Assembly: GCF_027409185.1 (NCBI RefSeq)
Contig: NC_084460.1
Location: 149,627,569-149,691,568 of the forward strand
Reading direction: 5' to 3'
Origin: Cynocephalus volans
Taxonomy: Eukaryota; Chordata; Mammalia; Dermoptera; Cynocephalidae
DNA: 64,000 nt
The notes beneath the pieces are model-generated. The model made no database searches. It had not been told where the DNA came from and saw only the letters and a program-made list of their open reading frames with translations. The position numbers and the translations under genes were made by a program. Each line of letters starts with the position of its first letter. Position 1 is the stretch's first letter. Shown piece by piece: positions 1 to 11,639 of the stretch.

Positions 1-279
1 TTTTCAAATCGGTTATTCAACAGTTTTAATGTAAAAAAAAAAAAAATCAAAGTTGGCCTAGCTTCTATAGTTTTGGCCTCCCAAAATTACAGAGCTTTTG
101 AGCTCAGTTAGTTCAGAGTTCAATTTTGGTAAATATGAATCTTAAAGCCATGTCTTCACTTGGATCGAGGTAAGTAAATAGGGAAAGGAAATAGCACTAC
201 TTAAGTAGGTAAACTTAAGGAAAGGACAAAAACATAAAGGAAGCACTTTACCTATAATAGTCTATTTTATCTGTCTAGC

Positions 280-425
280 TCTATTGGCTTGATATTGTTT
301 TATTTACATGGTGAAGAAACTGGGTAACTAGAGTTCAGCCAGCATTGAGTTTAACTAATAAAAACAGCTAAGGGTTTTGAACTTGGGTCTGTTTGACCCT
401 AATTCCTTTCTTCCATGGTACTTTT
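280..425 (-). repeat. MIR SINE fragment (antisense)
   Basis: The sequence follows the antisense MIR core: a GAAGAAACTGGG segment, a degraded GTTTAACTAATAAAAACAGCTAAGGG part, then TTGAACTTGGGTCTGTTTGACCC. It is old and diverged. Bases 1-279 before it hold nothing I recognise. Confidence 0.6.
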
Positions 426-509
426 TAATAAGCATAACAGCAAGTAATTGTGGAATATAATATCTGATGTTATTAATATTTATTCACTTATTCATTCAAA
501 GCAGTCACT

Positions 510-626
510 TTCATTCATTTACTTTGTTTGGTTTTGGTTTTTGGCAGGAGGTTTGTATAGGGATCAAACCCTGGACATCAGGGTTATCAGCATCACATTT
601 AACCAATTGAGTTAGCCTGACGGCTC
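510..626 (-). mobile_element. Monomeric tRNA-derived SINE (colugo t-SINE type)
   Basis: On the minus strand it starts GAGCCGTCAGGCTAACTC. It has an A-box-like TAACTCAATTGGTTAA, a GATGCTGATAACCC middle and a B-box-like GGGTTTGATCCC, then a CCAAAAACCAAAACC tail. It is a single tRNA unit. Flanking direct repeats TCAAAGCAGTCACT (496-509) and TCAAACTAGTCACT (627-640) match at 12 of 14 bases. Confidence 0.75.
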
Positions 627-657
627 TCAAACTAGTCACTTTTAAAAAGCCCTTTAG

Positions 658-2008
658 GATGTATATTTAATTCTTTAATTCATTTTGAGTTGATTTGGGT
701 ATATAGTGAGAGATATGGGTCTAGTTTCATTCTCCTACATATGAATATCCAGTTTTCCCAGCACCTTGTGCTGAAGAGGCAGTCTCTTCCCCAGTGTGTA
801 GACTTGGTGCCTTTGTCAAAGCTTAGATGGCTGTAGGTGTATGGGTTGATTTCTGGGTTCTCTATTCTATTCCATTGATCCATGAGTCTGTTTTTATGCC
901 AGTACCATGCTGCTTTTGTTATTATAGCTTTGTAATATAGTTTAAAGTCAGGTAGTGTTATGCCTCAAGCTTTATTTTTTTTGCTCAGGATTGCTTTGGC
1001 TATGCAAGTTCTTTTGCTATTCCATATAAATGTCTGAATAGTTTTTTCCATTTTTGAGAAAAATGTCATTGGAATTTTGATGAGGGTTGCATTGAATATG
1101 TAGATCACTTTGGGTAATATGGACATTTTCACAAAGTTAATTCTTCCAATCCAAGAACATGGGATATCTTTTCATCTTCTCGTGTCCTCTTTAATTTCTG
1201 TCAACAGTGGTTTGTAGTTCTCTTCATAGAGATTTTTCACATCCTTGGTTAACTTTATTCTTAAGTATTTTATTTTTGGGGTGGCTATTGTAAATGGGCT
1301 AGCTTTCTTGATTTCATTTTCTGCATGTTCACTGTTGGAGTATAGAAATGCTACTGATTTTCGTGTGTTGATTTTGTATCATGCAACTTTGCTGAAATCA
1401 TTTATCAACTCTAAGATTTTTTTGTAGAGGCTTTAGGCTGTTCAATATATAGGATCATATCATAAGCAAACAAGAACAGTTTGTCTTCATCATTTTCAAT
1501 CTGGATGCCCTTTATTTCCTTCTCTTCTCTGATTGTTCTGGCTAGTACTTCCAACACTATGTTGAATAAGAGTGGTGAGAGTGGTCATCCTTGTCTAGTT
1601 CCTATTGTTCAGGGAAAAGCTTTCAGCTTTTCCCCATTGAGGAAGATATTGGCAGTGGCTTATCATATATGGCTTTAATTGTGTTGAGGTACATTCCATC
1701 TATAGCTAACTTGTAGAGAGTCTTTACTATGAACAAATGCTGAATTTTTTCAAATGCTTTTTCTGTGTCTATAGAGATGATCATATGGTCCTTGTGTTTG
1801 ATTTTATTGATGTGGTGTATCGCATTTATTGATTTGCATATGTTGAACCAACCTTGCATCCCTGGGATGAATACCACTTGATCAGGGTGTATAATTTTGT
1901 GTATGTGTTGCTGTGTTCTGTTAGCTAGTATTCTATTGAGGATTTTTGCATCTATATTCATCAAGGATATTGGCCTGTAGTTTTCCATTTTTGATGTATC
2001 TTTGTAAT
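658..2008 (-). pseudogene. L1 ORF2 fragment, inverted 5' half (reverse transcriptase)
   Basis: Reading on the minus strand from about 2008 down, degraded ORF2 covers the RT region. It has the NYRPISL motif, motif A in [13 protein letters not shown], and the palm motif in KLFLFAYDM, where the first Asp of FADD has become Tyr. It continues to the region ending LYTQINSK near 683. Frameshifts and stops break it. It is a dead retrotransposon remnant. Confidence 0.8.
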
Positions 2009-3151
2009 ATACATCCTGAAACAATAAAACTCCTTAAAGAGAACATAGAGGAAACACTCCAGGAAATAGGAGTGGATACAGACTTCATGAATATGACCCT
2101 CAAAGCACAGGCAACTAAAGGAAAAATAAACAAATGGGATTATATCAAACTAAAAAGCTTCTGCACAGCAGAAGAAGCAATCAACAGAGTGAAAAGATAA
2201 CCAACAGAGTGGGAGAAAATATTTCAAAAATATACATCTGACAAAAGATTAATATCTAGAATATACAAGGAACTTAAATAATTTTACAATAAAAAAACCA
2301 AATAACCCAATTAAAAAATGGGCAAAGGAGCTGAATAGGCATTTCTCAAAGGAAGATATACAAATGGCCAACAGCCACATGAAAAAATGTTCAACATCAT
2401 TCAGCATTCGGGAAATGCAAATCAAAACCACACTGAGATACCATCTCACTCCAGGCAGGATGGATAATATGCAGAAGACTGAGAATGATAAGTGCTGGAG
2501 AGGTTGCAGAGAAAAAGGAACTCTCATATACTGTTGGAGGGACTGTAAAATGGTGCAGCCTTTATGGAAAATGGTATGGAGATTCCTCAAACAATTACAT
2601 ATAGATCTACCATCTGACCCAGCTATTCCACTGCTGTGAATACACCCAGAGGAATGGAAATCATCATGCTGAAAGGATACCTGTACTCCAATGTTTATTG
2701 CAGCAGTATTTACAATAGCCAAGAGTTGGAACCAGCCCAAATGTCCATCATCAGATGAGTGGATAAGGAAACTGTGGTATATCTACACAGTGGAATTCTA
2801 CTCTGCTTTAAAAAAGAATGAAATACTACCATTTGCAACAACATGGATGGACTTGGAGAAAATTATATTAAGTGAAACAAGTCAGGCACAGAAAGAGAAA
2901 TACCACATGTTCTCACTTATTTGTGGGAGCTAGAAATAAATAAATAAACAAATAAATACACAAACAGGTAAAAGGTGGGGGGGGAAGAAGACACAACTAT
3001 CACAACGATTCCTTGAACTTGTTAAGACAAGTGAACAGATATGATGTAAGGTGGGGAGGGGAGAGAAGGAGGGGGGAAAAGAAATGGGTAAAAGGTCACA
3101 AAAATCAACTACAGTATATATTGAAAAGTTAAAATTAAAAAAAATGAACAG

Positions 3152-3323
3152 TTAAGCAGAGTAAATTGTTCTGCATTCTTGTATGTATTGCAATATAAGA
3201 AAATGTTATAAGGAAAATACCTTGTAAAATATGTATGTATATACTTTAATACAAGAATGTTTAAAGAAATATACACCAAGCTGTTAACATTAAAATAATA
3301 ATAATAATAATAAATTAAAAAAC
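3152..3323 (+). other. Candidate 3'-transduced segment of the L1
   Basis: The recognisable L1 3' end closes with an A-rich run at about 3130-3150. About 170 further bases of non-L1 sequence, ending in an AT-rich AATAATAATAAATT tail, lie inside the target-site duplication. This is the layout expected when transcription reads through the L1 poly(A) signal. Confidence 0.5.
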
Positions 3324-3544
3324 AAAAAGCTCTTTAGTGTTTAAACCACATAGGTGTATACAGGTAAAAATAATTCTAGCCACACCTGCAGGAGTATAAA
3401 GTATAATGGCTAAGGGTCTCTAAAAGACTCTCACAGAATGTAAAGAACAAAGAAAAAACAGTCTACTCAATCAGTATGGGTATATTTAATGATGCATGGA
3501 TTATGGGAACAGCAAATCGTCTTGGCATTTAAAGTCTTGGAGGG

Positions 3545-3675
3545 ATCAAAGAGGACTAAAATATTTTTCAGGCTTCAACATTAACTTCAACATTAATCCT
3601 CAGTATAGTCTTTACTTCTCTACTTCACCAACAAACCCAATGCCCAGAATAATGTCTGCCACAGAGTAAGTATCC
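3545..3675 (+). repeat. Possible L2 3'-end fragment
   Basis: CCCAGAATAATGTCTGCCACAGAGTAAGTA resembles the L2 3' end (the consensus there is about CCCAGCGCCTAGCACAGTGCC). It is short and diverged, and runs into a CA microsatellite. Confidence 0.35.
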
Positions 3676-3676
3676 C

Positions 3677-3678
<2 letters not shown>

Positions 3679-3735
<57 letters not shown>
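3679..3735. repeat. (CA)n microsatellite
   Basis: An uninterrupted CA dinucleotide run of about 28 units, intergenic. Confidence 0.97.
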
Positions 3736-3737
<2 letters not shown>

Positions 3738-3739
3738 TT

Positions 3740-4480
3740 CATTGCTATTAAATAAATACATCCATTTTTGATTCACTTTAGCAATTGTAGATAACTAAGC
3801 TAAAGTTGTTTTTTGTTTCTGCTGCCTTAGTTTTTCAGTGATTTATAATCAAATAAATGAATCACAGATGAGAGCTTATATTACAACAGTGATCTTCACA
3901 AATTTTAAATCATTGATGCCTTTATTAATATGTAAATGTATAAAGGAATACAAAAAACAAATGAGCTTGCCTTTTTTTTTTTTTTTTTTGGAAGGAGGAA
4001 GAATGATCAGTTAGAACTCCTTTTATTTATAAAATAATCCAGAATTATTACAACCAACCTAGAGGGTCCTGAAATATTTCCAGTTAATTCCTTAAATTCT
4101 GGAGATGCCAGTCCAAAAAGCTCTGCTCAGTAGCATGAATAAGGCCATAGGGTTTTACTTTTCCATATATAGCACTATAATTTTCAAATGTTAATAAGTT
4201 GATAATAGTGCATATTACATAGCACAGAGTGTTTGAACTGTAAGAAGCTAAAGAAAATATCTAGAAAAATTCTCATTTGGTACAGATAAAGAACAGAATC
4301 ATTTGTTCACCTAAACATTATAAAAGTTTTCATGTATATTATGTATATTCAAAGTTGAAAAAGTTTATTTAATGCCTTGAGCACTGTATAGAAAATTATA
4401 CAAAATTATTTTTAAAAATTATAAACAAATCAAAGGTAATTCTAAATAAAGGTCAAATAACACAAAAGAAGGCAAGGAAA
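3740..4480. other. AT-rich unique intergenic sequence
   Basis: Apart from a T-run near 3971-3989, I see no recognisable repeat, gene or conserved motif here. Confidence 0.5.
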
Positions 4481-4481
4481 G

Positions 4482-4522
4482 AAAAACAAAAACAAAAACA
4501 AAAACAAAAACAAAAACAAACA
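4482..4522. repeat. (CAAAA)n simple repeat
   Basis: Repeated ACAAAA units, about eight copies, in an A-rich stretch directly upstream of the solo LTR. Confidence 0.9.
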
Positions 4523-4611
4523 CAAAAAAACAGCAGAATTTGAAACAGAGAGAAAACAGAAAACAAAGAGTAAATTGACAGACTTAAGCCATAATAAAGC
4601 CATAACATGAG

Positions 4612-5038
4612 CGCTGTGGATTAAATGTTCCCCCCAAATTCACTGAAGCTTGACCCCCATTGTAATAGTAGTAAGCAGCAGGAAATCTAATTATGGTATT
4701 AGAGAGATAGGGCCTTTAAAAGGTTATTGGATGATGAAGACTGTGCCCCCATGAATGGATTAATGATTTAATGGGTTATCGGAGAGGGGTTCTGATGGCT
4801 TTATAAGAAGAGCAAGTGACAGGATAGCTCTCTGGCTCATGCCGTCCTCACCATGTGATACCCTGCTTTGCCATGGGACTCTGTAGGGAGTCCCCACCAA
4901 GCAGAAGGCCCTCACAAGATGTGTTCCCTGGACCTTGAACTTACTAGTTTCCCACACTATAAAAAATAAATTTTGTTTTCTTATAAGTTGCCAAGTTTTA
5001 GATATTCTGTTATAAGCAACAGATAATGACCTAATACA
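4612..5038 (+). mobile_element. Solo MaLR LTR (MST/THE1/MLT1A-like)
   Basis: It opens CGCTGTGGATTAAATG, a form of the TGCTATGGTTTGAATG start of MaLR LTRs. It contains CATGAATGGATTAATG, CTCACCATGTGATACC and an ATAAATTTTG poly(A)-signal region, and ends GACCTAATACA. A perfect 5-bp target duplication ATGAG flanks it (4607-4611 and 5039-5043), so the ends are firm. No internal retroviral genes are adjacent. Confidence 0.85.
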
Positions 5039-5084
5039 ATGAGTATAATTACTTTACAAGTAAATGGTCTAAATAGGCCAATTA

Positions 5085-7830
5085 AATGATGAAGGCTGGC
5101 AGAATGGATACAAAACCAAGATCCAGCTACACAGAGTCTATATAAAAACTCAATTCAAGTGTAATAACATGGATATATTGATAATAAAATAATGAAAAAA
5201 TATATTTTTCAAACATTAATTTTAAAAATCTGGGGTAGTTACATTTACATCAGATAAAGTAGACTTCAGAAAAAAGAAATTTGGTGGGACAAGGCAAGTC
5301 ATTAAATAATAATGAAAGAATTAATCCACCAAGAAGACATAGTGATCCTAAATGTGTATGCAACAAACAGAACATACCAATACATAAAGAAAAATTTAAT
5401 AGAGCTGAAGGAAGAAAAGGCAAATTCACAATTTTGGGGGGGGGGACTTTAAAATCCCACTCTCAGAAATGTATATAAGTACTATATAGAAAGTGAGCAA
5501 AGATGTAGCAGAACCGAAAAACAATATTGAAAGACAAGATCCAATTCTTATTGATAAAACACTCCACCCAATAACATCACTATTTGTATTCCATGGAGCA
5601 TTCATTAAGATAGACCGCATGCTGGATCATAAAACAAACCTCAGCAAATTTAAAAGAATTGAAGTTATACAGGATATATTCCTTAGTTATCATAGGATTA
5701 AACTAGAAATGAATGACGTAAAGACAAGAAGAAAATCTCTAAACACTTGAAAATGAATCAACAAGCTTTTAAATAATACTGGGTAAAAGAGGAAGTCTCA
5801 AAGGAAAAATGTATAAATAGAACTGAATAAAAATTAAAATGAAACATACCAATATTAGTGAAATGCAGCTAAAGTAGCAATAAGTGAAAAAATTATAGTA
5901 TTGTATGATTATTTTAGAAAAGAGAAAGGCTTCAAATGAGTAATGGAAGTTCTTGAAGAAACTAGAAAAATGAAATAAAAAACGTCCCAAAGCAAGCAAA
6001 AGGAAAGAAGCAATAGATAACAGCAGATAACAATGAATATGAAAACAGAACAATACATAAAATATATAAAACAAAAAAAATTCTTCAAGATAACACAATT
6101 GTATTTAACCTCTAGAAAATGAAAGGATTGATGACACAAACTATAAATATTAGTATTGAAACAGGCAATATTATTCTAGACTTCACAGCAATTAGAACAA
6201 GGGAATACTACAAACTACTTCATACTCTTAAGTTTGACAACTTATAAAAATGGAGAAATTTCTCAAAAACTACAACTTTCCAAAACTCAACTAAAATGAT
6301 ATAGATAAATTGGCTAGTCCCATATCAATTGAATTAATTGAATTCATAATTTAAAATCTCCTGAGAAAGAAATCTCCAGGCCTAAATAATTTTACTGGAG
6401 AATTCTATTAACACTTATTGACACGATTTTATATAACCTCTTCCTACAATCTCTTCCAAAAAACAAAACAGGAGGGGATGCTCTCCAACTTTTTATACAA
6501 GGCCAGTGTTACCCTGATACCAGAGCCCAACAAAAAAAAGTAAAGTAAAGAAGCAAAAGAAAAAAGAAAACTTCATCTCTATGTCTCTCGTGAACTTACA
6601 TGCAAAATTCTCTATAAGATCGTAGGAAATTGAATCCAGCAATGAGTTTTAAAGGAAGAGAAACTCATGTTTAAGGAACTTCAATCTTTTGTAACGGGCT
6701 GCAAGCAAATCTTCCTAACGTTTGCCTCACTGGGTAATATTATTTTTATCATACTGGAGGCAAGCAAATCTACCATTCTCTGCAATGGGAGATATTATAT
6801 CTATTTTCCAAGGCTATTCACTATACAAACATCTTTGAAATGATAATCCAGAAAAAAAAAAAAGTCAATTAGTGCCTCTGCTTGCATGACATGCAGAAAT
6901 ACAAGATTAAATAAATATTAAGAATACAATATTTAACATATTTAAATATGTAACATATTAAATAATTATATACCATGACCAAGGGAGATTTGTTCCAGGA
7001 ATGTAAGTCTGGTTCAATATTCAAAAATCAATCAGAATAATCATCATATCAACAGGTCGAAAAATAAAATTAAATGATTATACCAATTGAGGCAGTAAAA
7101 ACATTTGAAACAATTTAACATCCAATCATGAAAAAAAACCTCTCAGAAAACTAGGAATCGAAAGAAATTTCCTCAACTTGATAAAAAGCATTTACCAAAA
7201 GCTTACAACTAACATCATAATGTGAAAGACTGAATGCTTCCTCCCTAAGACTAGGGACAAGGCAAAGACATCTGCTCACCACTCTTACTCAGCACAGTAC
7301 TAGACATATTAGCTAGGGCAACAGAACAAGAAAAAGCAATTAAAGTGATTAAAAACATATAGATTGAAGAGGAAAGACAAAAATGTCACAATTTTTAGAT
7401 GGCATGATTGTTTACACAGAGAAATCCAAAAGAATCTACCAAAAGAAAGGACTTAGAACTAATATGTAAATTCAACAAGTTAACAGGATGTAAAATCAAA
7501 ACAAAAAATTAATCACATTTCTATACACCAACAATGATCATTTGGAAACTGGAATTAAAAGCATAGTAGTGTTTAAAATTGTGCCAAAGAAAATAAAGTA
7601 CTTAGGTAAAAATTAAATAAAACCTGTACACAATTTTTATGCTAAAAATTACAAAATGCTCATGAAAGACATACAAGAAGATCTAGATAAATGGAGAGAC
7701 ATATTATACTTATGGATTGGACAAATCAACATTGTAAAGATGTCACTTCTACTCAAATTATCTATAGGGTTAATGAAAATCCTATCAAATGCTACCATAT
7801 TTTATAAAATATTCATACAGATTGCAATCT
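5085..7830 (+). mobile_element. Ancient L1 (L1M-type) ORF2 remnant
   Basis: Degraded plus-strand L1 ORF2. GATCCAGCTACACAGAGTC, ATCAGATAAAGTAGACTTCAG and the endonuclease region with MLDHKTNLSKFKRIEVI lie at 5490-5750. TATACCATGACCAAGGGAG and RT sequence follow after 6965, ending near the AAATGCTACCATATTTTATA stretch. Many stops and frameshifts. A foreign 265-bp segment interrupts it at about 6639-6905. Confidence 0.75.
6639..6905 (+). repeat. Inverted-repeat arm A, inserted in the old L1
   Basis: From GAGTTTTAAAGGAAGAG to GCAGAAATACAAG the sequence is not L1. It matches the reverse complement of about 8088-8337 at about 90% identity by eye, sharing for example ATCTTCCTAACGTTTGCC and AAACATCTTTGAAATGATAA. 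L1 sequence resumes on both sides. Confidence 0.85.
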
Positions 7831-7839
7831 TTACTTAAG

Positions 7840-8390
7840 AAGCATCTTTTAATTATTTTGTGTCTAACAGTTCCAATTTTCCTGTATGTCATTCCTAACC
7901 AAGGGGTAGAGGGGCAAGGGAGTTGATTGCTCCTCTCCTAAAGAAATGGTATTAAGTATGGAATAATAGAATTTTGTGAGTGTGAATATTTTAATGAGTT
8001 TGTATTAAATTTCTTTATTGCTCTTAATATCAAAGACTGAAGGGAGATTTTTGGAGAAAATTCTCTATGGGTCTCTTGTATTTCTGCTTGTCTTGCAAGC
8101 AGAGGCATTAATTGCCTTTTTTTTTCTGGATTATCATTTCAAAGATGTTTATATAGTGAATAGCCTTGGAATATAGATATAGTTTCTCCCTTTGCAGAGA
8201 ATGGTAGGTTCATTTGCCTCCAGTATGGTAAAAATAACATTTCCCAGTGAGGCAAACGTTAGGAAGATTTGTTTGCAGCCTGTTATAAAAGACTGAAGTT
8301 CCTTAAACATGAGTTTCCTTTCCTTTAAAACCCATTGCATATACAGGCATTGCTTTGCTCTCTTTGCATAACTGTGGAAGTTGAGACTTA
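7840..8390 (-). mobile_element. Unclassified LTR-like interspersed repeat (contains arm B)
   Basis: On the minus strand this segment begins near ATGCAAAGAGAGCAAAGC and passes through the 250-bp arm shared with 6639-6905. It then has a poly(A)-type signal AATAAA (plus 8014-8019) and ends around GGAACTGTTAGACACA. The signal and length suggest a solo retroviral LTR. I could not name the family or find clear target duplications, and the ends are approximate. Confidence 0.45.
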
Positions 8391-8394
8391 GGGA

Positions 8395-8904
8395 ACAAGC
8401 ACATGAAAATAATGACTAGATACTGCTATTGCTATGAGTGACAAACTGTCCTTTATGTCTGACCCAGAAAGCTCTTGTCTTCTGGCAGCATCCATCCAAG
8501 GTTTGCAGGCTAACTTGTTGACTTGTAAGTAGGGTAAAATTGCAGACTCTTCACAGTTGTTGAAATTTCTCTTCCTCCACTCCTCCACCCAGATGCCTGT
8601 ACTTGGAACCAACCACTACACTGTGAGGAAGCCCAGGCCACAAAGACAAACCATGTGTGAGTGTTCCAGCTAATAGCTGAACTAGGCCCCCAGACAGCCC
8701 ACACCCATAACCAGATATTTGAGTGAATGAACCTTCAGATGAGTCCAGCCCCAGGCTTTGCATCTTTCATTTGAGGTCTGGCAGCATGCAACAGAGACAA
8801 CCTTTGCCATTAATGAATTCCTGACCCAAGAAAGCATGAGAAATAAGTGATTTTTGTTGTTTTAAGTCATTAAGCAATATTATACAACCACAGTAACCAG
8901 AACA
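8395..8904 (+). mobile_element. MLT1-like MaLR LTR
   Basis: The 3' half follows MLT1: GATATTTGAGTGAATGAACC, CTTCAGATGAGTCCAGCCCC, AATTCCTGACCCAAGAAAGC, then TTTTTGTTGTTTTAAGTCA and an end close to CAGTAACCAGAACA. The 5' end is diverged and its boundary with the preceding repeat is approximate. Confidence 0.7.
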
Positions 8905-10684
8905 TTCACTAAAAACAGAGAAACAAACAAAAGCTCTGTAACGTTTCTTGATCCCTTTCATGCACATGCTGTCTTGGAAGGAAAACATTTCTCAGAATTT
9001 TTTAGTCTTATTCTTGGCTTTGGCATTTACTAATTCTTTAAATATTATTGGTTCTTTACCATATATATATTTCCATTTCTTCACAGCAGGAAAAGACATA
9101 ATAGGATTTTTTGTTACCCTTAGTGATATTGCATTAAAAATATGTATCATTCAACAAATAATTATGAGTTTATTCTAGACCAGGCCCTGAACCAGTCCAT
9201 GTGTTGGATGAGACTTTCCTTTACAAAACTCTCTCTAAATGTTTGAGAGAAACATTAATCTAAGTGGAACCCAATTGTGTGTATTCACACGATCCATGCC
9301 ATGTTAACTGAAAAAGTTAATATTGCTCACTTGTCATCCAACAATACATTTAATATTCATTCAATGAATATTACTTGTGTGCCTACTAACCTATTGTGTG
9401 CCAGGTGTTAAATATTTGATAAATGAGCCATCAATATTAGGCTAAAAATTATAGTAGTGTCATGCTAGAGCCTTCACTGCTCAAATGCTGCCTCAAACTG
9501 AACTCTACCCAATTAAACAAAAATAATTTCCTTTCTGAAAACGTCTTTGAAAATTTAAAAATAACAACTTCTATGCTGAAAGCATGTTTTTTATTTAAAA
9601 ATTAATATTTTCTTGCAAATATTGTACAATAAAGCTGAAGTAGAATGTGTAAGAAAATAAAAAAAATAAAAAAGTAAAAATAACACTCATCTATTTGATT
9701 CTGCAAATGCATACTAACTTTTCAATTATTGAAACTTTTTATTACCCTAAAATACTGTTATTTGATTTCAATATTCTAACTTCCATAGAGTGTGTTATAT
9801 ATACATATATGTATATGTTGTGTGTATACATACATAATCTTTAGAGTCAGAAAAAAGAAACAAATTGAGCATTAAGAGATCACTAGCCCAAGACAAATAA
9901 TAATATTGGAAAGTTGAGCTAAAAGAGAGTATCCACATGAATTTGACTGGAGTCTCTTTCAATTTTCACATTGCTGAGTTGCTGATATGAAATATATATT
10001 TATTACATGAAGCATACCTACGGCAGTTAAATTCAGATAGTGTTATGTATAACAATTTGTATTGGCTTCCTCCCAAGGTTTTTGATTTGCCATGTATGAG
10101 AATAAATGAGAACCATATGAAAGTCAATAAGTTCCTGATAGTACATGACATTCTGTGTTCTCTCATCCTTGATTTTAGCAAACATTCCAAGGTTTTGGCT
10201 TCCATTATTGAGGGTGATAGCCTTCAAAAATGTAAGGTTTTTCCCTTGGCTTCAGATAAGAATCCCAAACTTAACACACTTCCATAAATCATTGGTGTGG
10301 AAATCTGTCAGAAAATAGCACAAGAGTACTACTTTTTCCTTGCGGTATTTGGCGTTTCTAAATTAGATTATTTGTTGAACGTTTAAGGGAACATGTTTGC
10401 TTGAAGGGTTCACCATATGTCAGATAAATCTCATGCTATTGAAATGGAGTTCACAGAAATGAAATCAAGGGTAACTGTCTGTTCCTTCCTCTACCATGGT
10501 AGTAATAATCAAAGCATTCTGCAGAAATGTATCTCTACTAACAGAGTTACTGAGTAACATAACGTACATTGGAAAGTGGTAAAAAGGAGATTACCTAACA
10601 TATTAACTCAAAAAGGCATTTCGTAATTGTCCTTCAGATTTTATCCTCAGCTGTAATGTTGTACTGACAACTAAAAGAGTGCAG
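8905..10684. other. Unique intergenic sequence, AT-rich
   Basis: There is no gene here. A small antisense MIR/L2-like scrap (TTGTGTGCCTACTAACC, TGTGTGCCAGGTG) sits at about 9350-9440, and an AT/TG-rich patch at about 9795-9835. The rest is unrecognised. Confidence 0.5.
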
Positions 10685-10900
10685 TAATACAGAACAAGTT
10701 TCCTGGACTTGATTTTGACTTCAGTCTTCTACTTCTTAGTGGTATGACCTTGTGTGATTATTAACCACTCTAAGCTTCAACCTGTAAAGTGGATAATAAT
10801 ATGCTTATTTCATAGGGCTATTGGAAAAACTAAATTAAATAACATATATTAAGGGTGTTGTACATAGCAAATGCTTAATTGACATTAGTTATAATTATTT
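10685..10900 (+). repeat. MIR SINE
   Basis: It follows the MIR consensus in order: TTGACTTCAGTCTTCTACTTC, a GTATGACCTTGTGTGATTA core, AGTGGATAATAATA, CATAGGGCTATTGG, and the TACATAGCAAATGCTTAAT tail. Confidence 0.8.
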
Positions 10901-10904
10901 AGAA

Positions 10905-11635
10905 CAGTTAAATGTAAATACATATGTGTACATACTATACATGTAACAGACATTATCAAGAAGCTTATTTTATTATTATTTGTTGTTATTATCACAAGTG
11001 CCACTTTCATTATTTCTAATTTAATTGGAAAATGATCTTTTTTCAAAGAAGAAAAGTCCTAGCCAAGTTGGCAGGAAAGTGTGATTCAATTATAACTATT
11101 TTTCATAAACTTGTAAATGGGTTTTCTCAAACAATTTCAGGGTGAGGTCTTCTGTAAACCTCTGAAATCTTCATTTTATGGTGTATTTAACTGTCACATA
11201 TTTTCCCAACTTTTATCTAAATTCTCTAGGTCAATAGATTGTGCATCCCAGTTGCTGCATAAGAGGGGTGGTTTTTAGTAGGCATGTTGGCATTATTTGT
11301 ACATAGTGAGCAAGTAGAAAGGATCAGAAAAGCATTGGCATTAACCTTGTTAAATTTTTATAGCTAAGCTCTGGTTCAAGTGTCTACTTAAACGACTTAA
11401 CTGCACTAAGAAAAATGGGAGCATTGAGACCAATGAAATGAGTCCACAAAATTCTATGAAAATAACCAGTTCTAGCAGAGATCAGTATATTCAGTGATTC
11501 AAGATATATAACTAGAACATTAACCAGTTTTATTGACCTGAAGGAAATTCACACTTTTCCCTATAGGAAAAAAAAAAAAAAAAAAAAAAGGGACCTCACC
11601 CTTTATATATTACTGAACATTGTTTTAATACTTTA
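10905..11635. other. Unique intergenic sequence
   Basis: No gene or clear repeat. A pure A-run lies at about 11570-11589. The remainder is unremarkable AT-rich sequence. Confidence 0.5.
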
Positions 11636-11639
11636 ATTA

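Larger units (their letters stand above)
658..3323 (+). mobile_element. L1 retrotransposon, 5'-truncated with 5' inversion
   Basis: One L1 insertion in two opposite halves. From 658 to about 2008 the minus strand carries ORF2 reverse transcriptase and downstream sequence ([40 protein letters not shown]). From about 2009 to 3151 the plus strand carries the immediately following part of the same ORF2 ([30 protein letters not shown]) and the 3' end. Target-site copies AAAAAGCCCTTTAG (644-657) and AAAAAGCTCTTTAG (3324-3337) bracket the whole. ORF2 is broken, and the catalytic FADD reads FAYD. Confidence 0.85.
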
